NCBI RefSeq assembly: GCF_963662885.1
Contig: NZ_OY760055.1
Location: 258,001-322,000 of the forward strand
DNA: 64,000 nucleotides
Source of the DNA: an uncultured Pseudodesulfovibrio sp.
Lineage (GTDB): Bacteria; Desulfobacterota; Desulfovibrionia; Desulfovibrionales; Desulfovibrionaceae
Reading direction: 5' to 3'
In this document: positions 42,544 to 50,663 of the stretch, piece after piece
How the letters are laid out: every line of letters begins with the position of its first letter
Numbering within the stretch: the stretch's first letter is position 1
The notes under the pieces: model-generated
What the model was told of the DNA's origin: nothing
The model's input: the letters and a program-made list of their open reading frames with translations, nothing else
Database searches by the model: none
Made by a program: the position numbers and the translations under genes

Positions 42544-42975
42544 TTAAGAATTTTTCAGTTTAGTCGAGAAAACGTCTTCAACTCCCGTGGCCAGTGCCGC
42601 TTCAATCCCGTTGACGCGGATGAGCATGGCATCGGGCTGGTTCGCCAAATCGGCCATCTGCGGGAATTTCATCAGGAAGAGCTTGGTGATGGCCTCGGTG
42701 GTCTGGCGCTTTTTGATGGGCGAGTGGACGCCCTGGATGCTCAGGGTCACTCCTTTCTCCCGGCGGTCGATCAGCAGAGACACGTGGGGGTGTTCCCGTA
42801 TGTTCTTGCAGGTCGTCGAGGAGCCGGGGGTGAAGAAGTAGAATTTCATGGCCGCGTGGTCCGCGAAGAAGTACATGAGGGAGCAGTGCGGACGGATACC
42901 GTCCGAAGTGGCCAGCACGCAGGTTTCCTCGCGGGTGATGAGGTCGTCGATCAGACGTATTTTTTCCTTGCTCAT
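42544..42975 (-). CDS. Pyridoxamine-phosphate-oxidase-like flavin-binding protein
   Basis: This 143-aa PPOX-fold protein contains CVLATSDGIRPHCSLMYFFA, FYFFTPGSSTTCKNIREHPH (both typical of the split-barrel) and VSLLIDRREKGVTLSIQGVH. Members bind FMN, F420 or haem, and many are of unknown role. ATG 42975 (MSKEKIRL) was chosen as the usual start for the fold. A longer start at 43011 is possible, but TATAAT lies right at that position on the minus strand and may be the -10 element, which would exclude it. It diverges from the PAPS-reductase-like gene over about 50 bases. Confidence 0.8.
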   Translation of the reverse strand: MSKEKIRLIDDLITREETCVLATSDGIRPHCSLMYFFADHAAMKFYFFTPGSSTTCKNIREHPHVSLLIDRREKGVTLSIQGVHSPIKKRQTTEAITKLFLMKFPQMADLANQPDAMLIRVNGIEAALATGVEDVFSTKLKNS

Positions 42976-43026
42976 GGAGTTGCTGTACGGCAACTTCGAG
43001 TCAGCCGCCATTATAATGAATGAAGC

Positions 43027-43719
43027 ATGATGCCGACACTCGAAGAAAAAATTCTGCACACCGAATCCCTGTTGTCCGACCTGTTGGAACAGTCCCTTCA
43101 AAGCGAGGGTCCCGGACGCGTCCGCGTGGCCTGGACCGGGGGCAAGGATTCCACCGTGGCCCTGTTCATCTGGAAGATGCTGGTGGAGCACGCCGGTGCC
43201 GGTCCGGCGCGGGCTATTTCACTGGATACCGGGTGCAAGTTCCCGGAGGTCATGGCTTTTCGCGATCGCATGGCCGCGGAGTGGAATGTGGACCTGCTCA
43301 TAGCACGGCCCGAGGTTCCTCTTGATGGGTATCCCCTGGCCGTTGATCCGCTGCGGTGTTGCCGCGAACTCAAGGTAGAGCCACTGAAAAAGGCGTTGCG
43401 GGCCACCGGGGCGACCTACCTTGTGAGCGGCATACGGCGGGACGAACATCCCGATCGCGCAGAACGGTCCGAGTTCGAGCCCAGAACAGACCCCGACCAT
43501 ATCATGGTCAACCCGCTGCTAGAATGGACAGAGACCGATATCTGGGCCTTCCACGCCCGTTTCGGACTGCCTCATTGCACATTGTACGATCAAGGGTATC
43601 GCTCCTTGGGGTGCCGCCCCTGCACCACGCTTCCGAACGGGCAGGGAGGGGAGCGTTCCGGCCGCTCCCGGGAAAAAGAATTGATCATGTCCGCTTTAAC
43701 CGGACTCGGATACTTTTAA
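43027..43719 (+). CDS. PAPS/APS-reductase-like protein with four-Cys cluster motif but no catalytic Cys
   Basis: This 230-aa protein has the P-loop of PP-type ATPases: VAWTGGKDSTVALF. A Cys-Cys pair at C111-C112 (LRCCRELKVEPL) and C196/C199 (LGCRPCTTL) are spaced as in [4Fe-4S] assimilatory APS reductases. The middle SGIRRDEHPDRAE also fits the family. The C-terminal E-C-G-L-H catalytic Cys is absent: the chain ends SREKELIMSALTGLGYF with no Cys. It may bind a nucleotide and a cluster but use different chemistry, for example sulfur transfer. The start is ATG 43027 or 43030, with a weak ribosome site. A terminator follows. Confidence 0.8.
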   Translation: MMPTLEEKILHTESLLSDLLEQSLQSEGPGRVRVAWTGGKDSTVALFIWKMLVEHAGAGPARAISLDTGCKFPEVMAFRDRMAAEWNVDLLIARPEVPLDGYPLAVDPLRCCRELKVEPLKKALRATGATYLVSGIRRDEHPDRAERSEFEPRTDPDHIMVNPLLEWTETDIWAFHARFGLPHCTLYDQGYRSLGCRPCTTLPNGQGGERSGRSREKELIMSALTGLGYF

Positions 43720-43752
43720 TCCCCAAAATTGTTCAAATGAAGAACCCTTCGG

Positions 43753-43781
43753 AGGCCCCGTCAAACGGGCCTTGTTCTTTT
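43753..43781 (+). terminator. Terminator after the PAPS-reductase-like gene
   Basis: Stem aggccc-(c)-gt pairs with ac-gggcct around a 3-base loop, followed by tgttctttt. Confidence 0.8.
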
Positions 43782-43904
43782 GTTCACAAAATTCCGAACT
43801 TTTTCGAAGCCTGTTTTTTCAAAAACGTCATTCGGTGCAAAATCGTGTGGAGATACAAGAAGTTGCGACGGCGAAAAGGATGAGGCAAAAGTCGGGTTTG
43901 GGTC

Positions 43905-43920
43905 TTGACCTGGGGGTCAA
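43905..43920 (+). promoter_or_regulatory. Perfect palindrome upstream of the ech operon, candidate operator
   Basis: TTGACC-TGGG-GGTCAA is an exact inverted repeat of 6-bp arms about 125 bases before echA. The left arm resembles a -35 box (TTGACC), but no convincing -10 sits 16-18 bases on. The size and arms fit a dimeric regulator site. The whole 43782-44046 stretch otherwise holds only this element and a 21-codon frame. Confidence 0.45.
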
Positions 43921-43996
43921 CTTCACCTAAGGACATTTGTTTACTAGGCTAAGGGTTAAGTGCAAACGCACTGGCATTCGGTTGGAGGTGAACCGT

Positions 43997-44062
43997 ATGT
44001 CAGGTGCCTGCTGTACTCGTTCTTCATCTTCTGAAACGAGGTCTTCATGTCAAATCTGTTAG
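43997..44062 (+). CDS. Possible 21-aa Cys-rich leader peptide upstream of echA
   Basis: ATG 43997 follows a perfect ttggaggtg site. It opens a 21-codon frame containing C5-C6 and ending C-Q-I-C, Ser-rich between, with stop TAG at 44060-44062. The frame runs over the echA start (44047), so translation of the two is tied. The Cys pattern CC...CxxC could bind a metal or cluster. It may be a regulatory leader or the ribosome-loading frame for echA. Not proven real. Confidence 0.4.
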   Translation: MSGACCTRSSSSETRSSCQIC

Positions 44063-45948
44063 TGCTTCTCATCCTGCTGCCGGCGGCAGCGGCGATGGTC
44101 TGCTATTTCGTTCGGTCAACGGCCGTTCGGAAGCTGACCGTGCTCGCCACTGGGGCCATCCTGACGCTTTCGGCGTTGGGATTGCTCTCGCAGGGGACGT
44201 TTGCGCCGATCGAGGTCGGCTCATTCCTGGGCATCGGCAGCGATTTCCTGATCACGGTTCTGGATTTCGTCCTGCTCGGCGTCATTTACTTTTACGGTTA
44301 CAAACACAAGAGCCTGCTCATCCAGGGATTCACCCTGGCCCAGGTCGTCCTGCTCGCCTGGTTCGAGGTGTTCATGGTCGGCCATGAGGCGGTTCCGGCC
44401 ATGATGGGCGACCAGCTCTCCCTGATCATGGTCCTGGTCATCTCGATCATCGGCTCCCTGATCTGCATCTTCGCGCTTCCCTACATGAAGGAGCACGAGG
44501 AGCACCTGCATCTGAAGAAATCCCGCCAGCCGAGATTCTTCTTCTTCATGCTCATCTTCCTGGGCGCCATGAACGGTCTTGTCCTGTCCAACAACATCTT
44601 GTGGATGTACTTCTTCTTCGAGGCGACCACCTTCTGTTCCTTCATGCTCATCGGGCACGACGCCACCGAGATCGCCACCAAGAACTCCGTCCGCGCCTTG
44701 TGGATGAACGCAATGGGCGGCCTGGCCTTCGTCATCGGCATGATGCTGGTCTACTCCCAGGCCGGCACCCTGAACATCAGCGCCATCCTGGCGTTCGGCT
44801 CCACCAGCGCGGTCATGCTCACCGGGCTGGCCTTCCTCTGTCTGGCCGGTTTCACCAAGGCCGCACAGGTTCCGTTCCAGTCCTGGCTGCTCGGCGCCAT
44901 GGTCGCTCCGACCCCGGTGTCCGCGCTCCTGCACTCCTCGACCATGGTCAAGGCGGGCGTGTTCGTGGTCCTGCGGTTCGCCCCGGCCTTTGCCGGAACC
45001 TTCCTGTCCACGGGCGTGGCCGTCTGTGGCGCGTTTACCTTCCTGGCCTGTGCGGCACTCGGCGTCGGCCAGTCCAACGGTAAGAAAATCCTGGCTTACT
45101 CCACCGTGGCCAACCTTGGTCTGATCATCTGCTGCGCGGGCATCAACACCCCGCTGGCTCTGACCGCGGCGATCATCCTGATCCTCTTCCACGCCATCTC
45201 CAAGTCGCTGCTGTTCCTGTGCGTCGGCACCATCGAGCAGTCCATCGGCTCCCGTGACATCGAAGACATGCGCGGCCTGTACGGCACCAACCCCCGCACG
45301 GCTCTGATCACCATCGTGGGCATCCTGACCATGATGCTGCCGCCGTTCGGCGTCCTGCTCGGCAAGTGGATGGCCATCGAGGCTTCCGCCGATTCCAACA
45401 TCTTCATCGTGGTCATGCTCGCTCTGGGTTCGGCCATGATGGTCGTGTACCTGGCCCGCTGGGCCGGTTCCATGATGGGCACCCGCGAACCGGGCGCCAA
45501 GGCCGAATCCCAGGCCGCGTTGATCCGGCTGCCGCTCATGACCCTGTGCCTCGGCGCGGTGGTCCTGTCCCTGGCCTCGCCGTGGATCTACAACTCCCTG
45601 CTGGCTCCCTGGATCGGCTCCGCGCCGTTCGTGGTCGGCTTCGGTTCCCTGGAATCCGCGCACGGCACCTTCGTGGTCGTGCCTCTGTTCCTGGTGCTGG
45701 GTCTGGGCCTGCTCTACGCGGTCAAGGCCGCCTCGGGCTACCGCAAGGTCAAGATCGTGCCGCCGTACGTGAGCGGAGCCAACTCCGCCGCCGGTGACGG
45801 CGCCTACGTCGGCCCCATGAACGGCGATGTCCCGTTCGTCGCCAGCAACATGTATCTGGGCGAGATGTTCGCTGAACCCAAGCTCACGCCCATCTTCAAC
45901 GCACTGGCGGTCGCTCTGATCGTCCTCATGCTGGGAGGGGCGCTCTAA
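44047..45948 (+). CDS. echA: Ech hydrogenase subunit A (NuoL/antiporter-like membrane subunit)
   Basis: This 633-aa membrane protein has about 16 helices. It belongs to the proton-pumping antiporter family. The key regions are FFFMLIFLGAMNGLVLSNNI, MYFFFEATTFCSFMLIGHD (with the conserved Glu), QVPFQSWLLGAMVAPTPVSA, and LLHSSTMVKAGVFVVLRFAP with the channel Lys. In Ech it moves protons or sodium as electrons pass from ferredoxin to H+. It is first of six overlapping or closely packed genes in the order A-B-C-D-E-F. ATG 44047 has gagg seven bases upstream. Confidence 0.95.
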   Translation: MSNLLVLLILLPAAAAMVCYFVRSTAVRKLTVLATGAILTLSALGLLSQGTFAPIEVGSFLGIGSDFLITVLDFVLLGVIYFYGYKHKSLLIQGFTLAQVVLLAWFEVFMVGHEAVPAMMGDQLSLIMVLVISIIGSLICIFALPYMKEHEEHLHLKKSRQPRFFFFMLIFLGAMNGLVLSNNILWMYFFFEATTFCSFMLIGHDATEIATKNSVRALWMNAMGGLAFVIGMMLVYSQAGTLNISAILAFGSTSAVMLTGLAFLCLAGFTKAAQVPFQSWLLGAMVAPTPVSALLHSSTMVKAGVFVVLRFAPAFAGTFLSTGVAVCGAFTFLACAALGVGQSNGKKILAYSTVANLGLIICCAGINTPLALTAAIILILFHAISKSLLFLCVGTIEQSIGSRDIEDMRGLYGTNPRTALITIVGILTMMLPPFGVLLGKWMAIEASADSNIFIVVMLALGSAMMVVYLARWAGSMMGTREPGAKAESQAALIRLPLMTLCLGAVVLSLASPWIYNSLLAPWIGSAPFVVGFGSLESAHGTFVVVPLFLVLGLGLLYAVKAASGYRKVKIVPPYVSGANSAAGDGAYVGPMNGDVPFVASNMYLGEMFAEPKLTPIFNALAVALIVLMLGGAL

Positions 45949-46796
45949 TGGAAACTCTCATTCTCGTCATCATCGGAATTGTGGCCGCGCCCATTGTGGG
46001 CGGTCTGATAGCCGGTCTGGACCGTCGGGTAACCGCCTGGTTCCAGTCCCGTCAGGGTCCTCCGATCATGCAGGCCTTCTATGACGTGGCCAAGCTCTTC
46101 GGCAAGGAGAAGATGGTCGTCAACCAGTGGCAGATCCTCTGTGCCTGGGTGTACCTCATCGCCGCGGCCCTGTCCGTGGCCCTGTTCTTCGCCCAGGGCG
46201 ATCTGCTGCTCGTCTTCTTCGTGCAGGCCATCGGCGCGGTCTTCCTGGTCATGGGCGCCATGGCCGCCAAGTCCCCGTTCTCCCAGGTGGGCGCGCAGCG
46301 CGAGCTGCTGCAGATTCTGGCCTACGAGCCGATCCTCATCCTGGTCTTCGTGGGCTTCTACATGGTTACCGGCAGCTTCTCCATCCACGCCATCTGGGCG
46401 CAGGACGTTCCGCTGCTGGCCAAGATGCCGCTGTTGTATCTGGCTCTGGGCTACGCCCTGACCATCAAGCTGCGGAAGTCCCCGTTCGACTTCTCGACCT
46501 CCCACCACGGACACCAGGAACTGGTCAAGGGTGTGCTCACCGAGTACTCCGGTCCCTACCTGGGCCTGATCGAGATCGCCCACTGGTACGAGACCATCCT
46601 GGTCCTGTCCCTGTGCGCGCTCTTCTGGCACACCAACGTGGCCTGGATGGCGCTGCTGCTCGTGGCCACCTATATGCTCGAAATCCTGGTGGACAACACC
46701 ATGGCGCGCATGACCTGGCGCTGGATGCTCAAGCGCGTCTGGCTGCTCGGCGTGGGTATGTCCGTAGTTAACCTCATCTGGCTGTACGCGGGGTAA
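45948..46796 (+). CDS. echB: Ech hydrogenase subunit B (NuoH-like)
   Basis: This 282-aa membrane protein has about eight helices and is homologous to NuoH of complex I. GLIAGLDRRVTAWFQSRQGP and FYDVAKLFGKEKMVVN are the NuoH-type quinone-side loop, and LRKSPFDFSTSHHGHQELVK carries the conserved Glu/His segment. It anchors the hydrogenase arm to the membrane and joins it to EchA. The start shares the last A of the echA stop (taATG), a one-base overlap. echC follows after 3 bases. Confidence 0.95.
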   Translation: METLILVIIGIVAAPIVGGLIAGLDRRVTAWFQSRQGPPIMQAFYDVAKLFGKEKMVVNQWQILCAWVYLIAAALSVALFFAQGDLLLVFFVQAIGAVFLVMGAMAAKSPFSQVGAQRELLQILAYEPILILVFVGFYMVTGSFSIHAIWAQDVPLLAKMPLLYLALGYALTIKLRKSPFDFSTSHHGHQELVKGVLTEYSGPYLGLIEIAHWYETILVLSLCALFWHTNVAWMALLLVATYMLEILVDNTMARMTWRWMLKRVWLLGVGMSVVNLIWLYAG

Positions 46797-46799
46797 ATC

Positions 46800-47243
46800 A
46801 TGTTTGGATCATTCATCAAGAAATCTCGCGCCAAGTCACCGTGGATCATGCACTTCGACTGCGGGAGCTGTAACGGCTGCGATATCGAGGTCCTGGCCTG
46901 CCTGACCCCCCTCTACGACGTAGAGCGGTTCGGCATCATCAACGTCGGCAACCCCAAGCACGCCGACGTGCTGCTGGTCACCGGCACGGTCAACCACCGG
47001 AACAAGAAGGTGCTCAAGAACATCTATGATCAGATGCCCGAGCCCAAGGCCGTCATCGCCATCGGCGCGTGCGGCAACACCGGCGGTATCTTCCGCGAGG
47101 CCTACAACGTCGTGGGCGGCGTGGACAAGGTCATTCCCGTGGACGTCTATGTCCCCGGTTGTCCGGCCAAGCCCGAGGCCATCATCGACGGCGTCGTGGC
47201 GGGACTGGCCAAGTTCGCCCAGAAAGTCGAAGAAGCCAAGTAG
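46800..47243 (+). CDS. echC: Ech hydrogenase small subunit (NuoB-like Fe-S protein)
   Basis: This 147-aa cytoplasmic-face subunit binds one [4Fe-4S] cluster next to the NiFe site. Ligands come from C24 and C27 (FDCGSCNGCDIE), the Cys in IAIGACGNTGG and the Cys in VPGCPAKPEAI. It is much shorter than uptake-hydrogenase small subunits, as expected for Ech/complex I-type enzymes. The next gene begins 18 bases downstream. Confidence 0.95.
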   Translation: MFGSFIKKSRAKSPWIMHFDCGSCNGCDIEVLACLTPLYDVERFGIINVGNPKHADVLLVTGTVNHRNKKVLKNIYDQMPEPKAVIAIGACGNTGGIFREAYNVVGGVDKVIPVDVYVPGCPAKPEAIIDGVVAGLAKFAQKVEEAK

Positions 47244-47261
47244 CTTCACGCGAGGTACATA

Positions 47262-47627
47262 ATGCAAGGTAAAGTTATCGACGTGACCCTCGACAACATT
47301 GTCGGCGAGGTCATGAATATGAAGAACGATGGTCAGAGGCTGGTCACGTACACCGCCTATCAGGATGGTGACAAGCTGGGCATCCTCTACCACTTCGACA
47401 AGGATCTGGAGACCACCCACCTGCGGCTTGTGGCCGACATGGACAAGCCCATTCCGAGCGTGTCCGGCGTCTACTTCGCCGCACTGCTGGTGGAAAACGA
47501 AATCCGCGACCAGTGGAACGTCGAGTTCGACGGCCTGGTCCTCGACTTCAACCGTACGCTCTATCTTGACCCCGAGGTCACCCAGGTTCCCCTGGTGTCC
47601 AACGTCAAGATCGAGCCCAAGAAATAG
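47262..47627 (+). CDS. echD: Ech hydrogenase subunit D (NuoC-like)
   Basis: This 121-aa hydrophilic subunit is homologous to NuoC, a 30-kDa complex I subunit reduced to its core domain. Conserved-looking stretches are TYTAYQDGDKLGILYHFDKD, LVADMDKPIPSVSGVYFAAL and a final FDGLVLDFNRTLYLDPEVTQ. It has no cofactor. Its role is to bridge the large subunit to the others. It lies between echC and echE with an 18-base gap before it and a 10-base gap after. Confidence 0.93.
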   Translation: MQGKVIDVTLDNIVGEVMNMKNDGQRLVTYTAYQDGDKLGILYHFDKDLETTHLRLVADMDKPIPSVSGVYFAALLVENEIRDQWNVEFDGLVLDFNRTLYLDPEVTQVPLVSNVKIEPKK

Positions 47628-47637
47628 GGGGGCTGAA

Positions 47638-48717
47638 ATGGCTACTACCGTAATACCTTTCGGCCCGCAGCATCCCGTCCTGCCCGAACCGGTCCACTTG
47701 ACCCTCAAGGTCGAGGACGAGATCGTCAAGGAGGCCATCCCGGCTCTGGGCTACGTCCACCGCGGCCTGGAAAAGCTGGCCGACATCCGCGACTTCCATC
47801 AGATGATCAACGTCTGTGAGCGTGTCTGCGGCATCTGCTCCATGATCCACGGCACCTGCTACTCCGAGACCGTCGAGGAGCTGATGGGCATCGAGGTCAC
47901 CGACCGCGCCAAGATGTTGCGCGTCATCTGGAGCGAGCTGCACCGTACCCACTCCCACCTGCTGTGGCTGGGGCTGTTCGCCGACGCATTCGGCTTCGAG
48001 TCCCTGTTCATGCAGTTCTGGAAGATCCGCGAGCGCATCATGGACATCAACGAGGCTACCACCGGCAGCCGCGTCATCGTGTCCGTCAACGTCATCGGCG
48101 GCGTGCGCGTCGACCTCTCCCCGGACCAGATCCGCTGGATCCTGTCCGAGATCGAGATCGTCGAGAAAGAGGTCAAGGCGCTGCAGGAAACCATCATGAA
48201 CGACTACACGGTCAAGTCCCGTACCGTGGGCGTCGGCGTGATGACCAAGGCCCAGGCCTGGGAACTCGGCGCTGCCGGCCCGACCCTGCGCGGTTCCGGC
48301 GTGGCTCAGGACATGCGTCAGCTCGGCTACGGCGGCTACTCGCTCCTGGACTTCGAACCCGTGGTCGAGACTGCGGGCGACTGCTGGGCGCGCTCCACGG
48401 TTCGCTTCCGCGAAGTGCTCCAGTCCATCGATCTGGTCCGCCAGGCCATCGCCAAGCTGCCCGAAGGCGAGCTTGCCGTGAAGGTCAAGGGCAACCCGCC
48501 CGAGGGCGAGGCCTACCGCCGGGTGGAACAGCCGCGCGGCGAGTGCGTCTACTACATCCGCGGCAACGGCACCAAACACCTCGACCGGCTGCGCATCCGC
48601 ACCCCCACGTTCGCCAACATCCCGCCTCTTCTGGCCATGCTGCCGGAATGCGAGCTGGCCGACGTGCCGGTCATCGTGCTGTCCATCGACCCGTGCATCA
48701 GCTGCACCGAACGCTAG
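47638..48717 (+). CDS. echE: Ech hydrogenase large subunit with intact [NiFe] site
   Basis: This 359-aa catalytic subunit, NuoD-related, binds nickel-iron through C64/C67 (RVCGIC) and C353/C356 (DPCISC). The presence of all four Cys shows that it is a true hydrogenase, not complex I. The protein stops at CISCTER, three residues after the last ligand, so no C-terminal peptide needs to be cut off by a maturation protease. The IHGTCYSETVEELMGIEV and SELHRTHSHLLWLGLFADAF blocks are typical of group 4 enzymes. ATG 47638 follows ggggggctgaa. Same strand, 9 bases before echF. Confidence 0.96.
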   Translation: MATTVIPFGPQHPVLPEPVHLTLKVEDEIVKEAIPALGYVHRGLEKLADIRDFHQMINVCERVCGICSMIHGTCYSETVEELMGIEVTDRAKMLRVIWSELHRTHSHLLWLGLFADAFGFESLFMQFWKIRERIMDINEATTGSRVIVSVNVIGGVRVDLSPDQIRWILSEIEIVEKEVKALQETIMNDYTVKSRTVGVGVMTKAQAWELGAAGPTLRGSGVAQDMRQLGYGGYSLLDFEPVVETAGDCWARSTVRFREVLQSIDLVRQAIAKLPEGELAVKVKGNPPEGEAYRRVEQPRGECVYYIRGNGTKHLDRLRIRTPTFANIPPLLAMLPECELADVPVIVLSIDPCISCTER

Positions 48718-48726
48718 GAGGACCGC

Positions 48727-49149
48727 ATGCTGTTTACACCCACAGTCATCAAGAACCTGCTCAAAAAGCCCGCCACCCGGAAGTATCCCTTCGAGGTGCG
48801 CGAGGCGTTCCCGAACTACCGGGGCGAGCTGGTCATCGACATCAACAAGTGCATCTTCTGCGGCATGTGCTCCCGCAAATGTCCCAGCCAGTGCATCACC
48901 GTGGACAAGGCCTCCGGCACCTGGCAGTGCGACCCGCACGCCTGCGTCTACTGCGGTCATTGCCGGGACAACTGCCCGACCAAGTGCCTGACCATGAAGG
49001 ACACGCACCGCAAGCCGGTGACCGAAAAGGTCACCTGGATCGAGCACGGCAATCCGCCCAAACCCAAGAAAAAAGCCGCCGAGCCCAAAGCCGAAGCCAA
49101 GGCTGAAGCCAAGCCCGCCAAGAAGGCGGACAAAAAGGACGACAAGTAA
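48727..49149 (+). CDS. echF: Ech hydrogenase ferredoxin-type subunit F with Lys/Ala-rich tail
   Basis: This 140-aa protein has two C-x2-C-x2-C-x3-C motifs. They are C42/C45/C48/C52-P (with C56 spare) and C73/C76/C79/C83-P (with C68 spare), giving two [4Fe-4S] clusters of the NuoI type that pass electrons from ferredoxin to EchC. Residues about 108-140 form a tail of Lys, Ala, Glu and Pro (KPKKKAAEPKAEAKAEAKPA), not part of the usual fold; it may dock ferredoxin or be a flexible anchor. It is last in the operon, with a strong terminator 21 bases downstream. Confidence 0.95.
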   Translation: MLFTPTVIKNLLKKPATRKYPFEVREAFPNYRGELVIDINKCIFCGMCSRKCPSQCITVDKASGTWQCDPHACVYCGHCRDNCPTKCLTMKDTHRKPVTEKVTWIEHGNPPKPKKKAAEPKAEAKAEAKPAKKADKKDDK

Positions 49150-49170
49150 TCGTCCCGGCACTGTAAATAA

Positions 49171-49204
49171 AAAGCCCCCGTACATTCGTGCGGGGGCTTT
49201 TTTT
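49171..49204 (+). terminator. Terminator of the ech operon
   Basis: Stem aaagcccccg(t)ac pairs with gt(g)cgggggcttt around a short loop, ending in seven Ts. Confidence 0.93.
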
Positions 49205-49352
49205 GTGCGCTTCGCGGGAGAGAGGATGGAGGGTCGCTTTGTTCCGTGATGTCGGAGCGGGGGAGGTGTTGGGTCTAGGCTATTTGCTCCCGCACGGCTC
49301 CCGCGAAGCGGTGGCAGAAAGTTCTGGAAGGGAGTCCAGAGGCATTCTTTAC

Positions 49353-49892
49353 TTACAATTTCTGGTCTATCTCCGCGAAGCAGGGGATGCAGTAGGTCTT
49401 GCCGCCGTATCGGCGGGTGCGGGATTCCATGGTCATTTCCCCGCACTGCTCACAGCGAAGACTCTGCAGCACGGCGGCGGCCCGTGGCGCGGGGCAGTCC
49501 ATGGGCGTTATGGCGAACATGTCGTCCAGGGACATGTTCATGATCTTGTCGATGGTCGCTTGCCAGGCGTCCACGGGCGCGCCGGTGACGGTGTCCCTGA
49601 GCACGGCGCGGAAGCCCTTTCCGGACTTGCGGTCGAAGAAGGTGAAGGCGCGCTTGCCGTAGTCGCGGTGGATGAAATTGCCCTTGCCGAAGGTGCAGTC
49701 GGTCAGAAACTGGATGGCGTCAACGCCGCACATGTCGGTTTCTGCCACGGTGACAAGGTCCAGGGTTTCGAGTTCGCCGAGTTCCCGTTCGACCAGTTCC
49801 ACGGCGCGTATGCCGATGGTCAGGCCTGGGCAGTGGTGGCCATGGAAGGCGACGGTCGCGTCGATTGCGTCGGCGGATATGGGCTGGGGCAT
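49353..49892 (-). CDS. FmdE-family zinc protein
   Basis: This 179-aa protein has an N-terminal FmdE domain (FHGHHCPGLTIGIRAVELVE, AETDMCGVDAIQFLTDCTFG, GKGNFIHRDYGKRAFTF) with conserved His and Cys that bind a metal. The C-terminal zinc ribbon is CEQCGEMTMESRTRR...CIPC. The family was named from methanogen formylmethanofuran dehydrogenase operons but is common in Desulfovibrio next to metal or oxyanion importers. It is the last gene of the importer operon, 15 bases after the ATPase gene. A role in delivering or using the imported metal (Mo or W for formate dehydrogenase) is inference. Confidence 0.87.
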   Translation of the reverse strand: MPQPISADAIDATVAFHGHHCPGLTIGIRAVELVERELGELETLDLVTVAETDMCGVDAIQFLTDCTFGKGNFIHRDYGKRAFTFFDRKSGKGFRAVLRDTVTGAPVDAWQATIDKIMNMSLDDMFAITPMDCPAPRAAAVLQSLRCEQCGEMTMESRTRRYGGKTYCIPCFAEIDQKL

Positions 49893-49907
49893 GGGTTCTC
49901 CTTGTTT

Positions 49908-50663
49908 CTAAGCGGCCGGGACCACCATGGGGTGGCCCTGGACGGTGTGAATGTGCACGGGAAGGCCGTAAACCTCTTCGACCACGTCGGAGGTGACTTC
50001 ACAGGCCGGACCCGTGGAATGGATGCAGCCGTCCTTGAGGAACAGGACCTTGTCCGCGTAGCGCAGGGCGGTGTTCAGGTCGTGCATGGTCATGATCGCG
50101 GCAATGCGGTGTTCGTCCACCACGCGGCGGAGCATGGTCAGGATGTCCACCTGGCTCTTGAGATCCAGGCTGGAGGTGGGCTCGTCCAGAAGCATGAGGC
50201 GCGGCTCCTGGACCAGAGCGCGGGCGATGGCCACCTTTTGCAGCTCGCCGCCGGACAGGCAGTCGATGTAGCGCAGGGCGAGGTGATTCATGTGCAGCCG
50301 TTTCAGGGCGGAATCGACCATCTTGAGATCCTCTTCGCCCACCCGCCAGACGATGTGGGGCTTGCGGCCCATGAGCACGGCGTCGAAAACAGTCAGTCGG
50401 GCGGCCTCGCTGCGCTGGGCTACGTAGCCGATGCCCAGCGCGATCTCATGCGGCCGCATCCTGAGCACGTCGCGGTTCTCGACCATGACCTTGCCGGCAC
50501 GTGGGGCGTGTATGGCGTTGATGCACTTGAGCAGGGTGGTCTTGCCCACACCGTTTGGGCCGAGGATGGCCATGAGTTCTCCCCCGTCCAGATGGAACTT
50601 CACGTCACGAAGGACCCGGCTGCCGTTGTACGCGAAATCGAGATCGGTGACCGATAGGATCAT
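49908..50663 (-). CDS. ABC transporter ATP-binding protein (FecE/BtuD type)
   Basis: This 251-aa ATPase has Walker A GPNGVGKTTLL, Q-loop GYVAQRSEAARLTVFDAVLM, signature LSGGELQKVAIARAL, Walker B LMLLDEPTSSLD and the H-loop MHDLNTALRYADK. It belongs to the siderophore/B12/haem importer class, some members of which move molybdate or tungstate. It overlaps the permease gene by 4 bases. It is followed by the FmdE gene. Substrate cannot be told from the ATPase. Confidence 0.94.
   Translation of the reverse strand: MILSVTDLDFAYNGSRVLRDVKFHLDGGELMAILGPNGVGKTTLLKCINAIHAPRAGKVMVENRDVLRMRPHEIALGIGYVAQRSEAARLTVFDAVLMGRKPHIVWRVGEEDLKMVDSALKRLHMNHLALRYIDCLSGGELQKVAIARALVQEPRLMLLDEPTSSLDLKSQVDILTMLRRVVDEHRIAAIMTMHDLNTALRYADKVLFLKDGCIHSTGPACEVTSDVVEEVYGLPVHIHTVQGHPMVVPAA

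Noticed and set aside
43972..43985. Possible sigma-54 promoter (tggcattcggttgg) before echA
   Set aside because: The spacing between the GG and the downstream TTG element is off by one and the -12 GC is missing.
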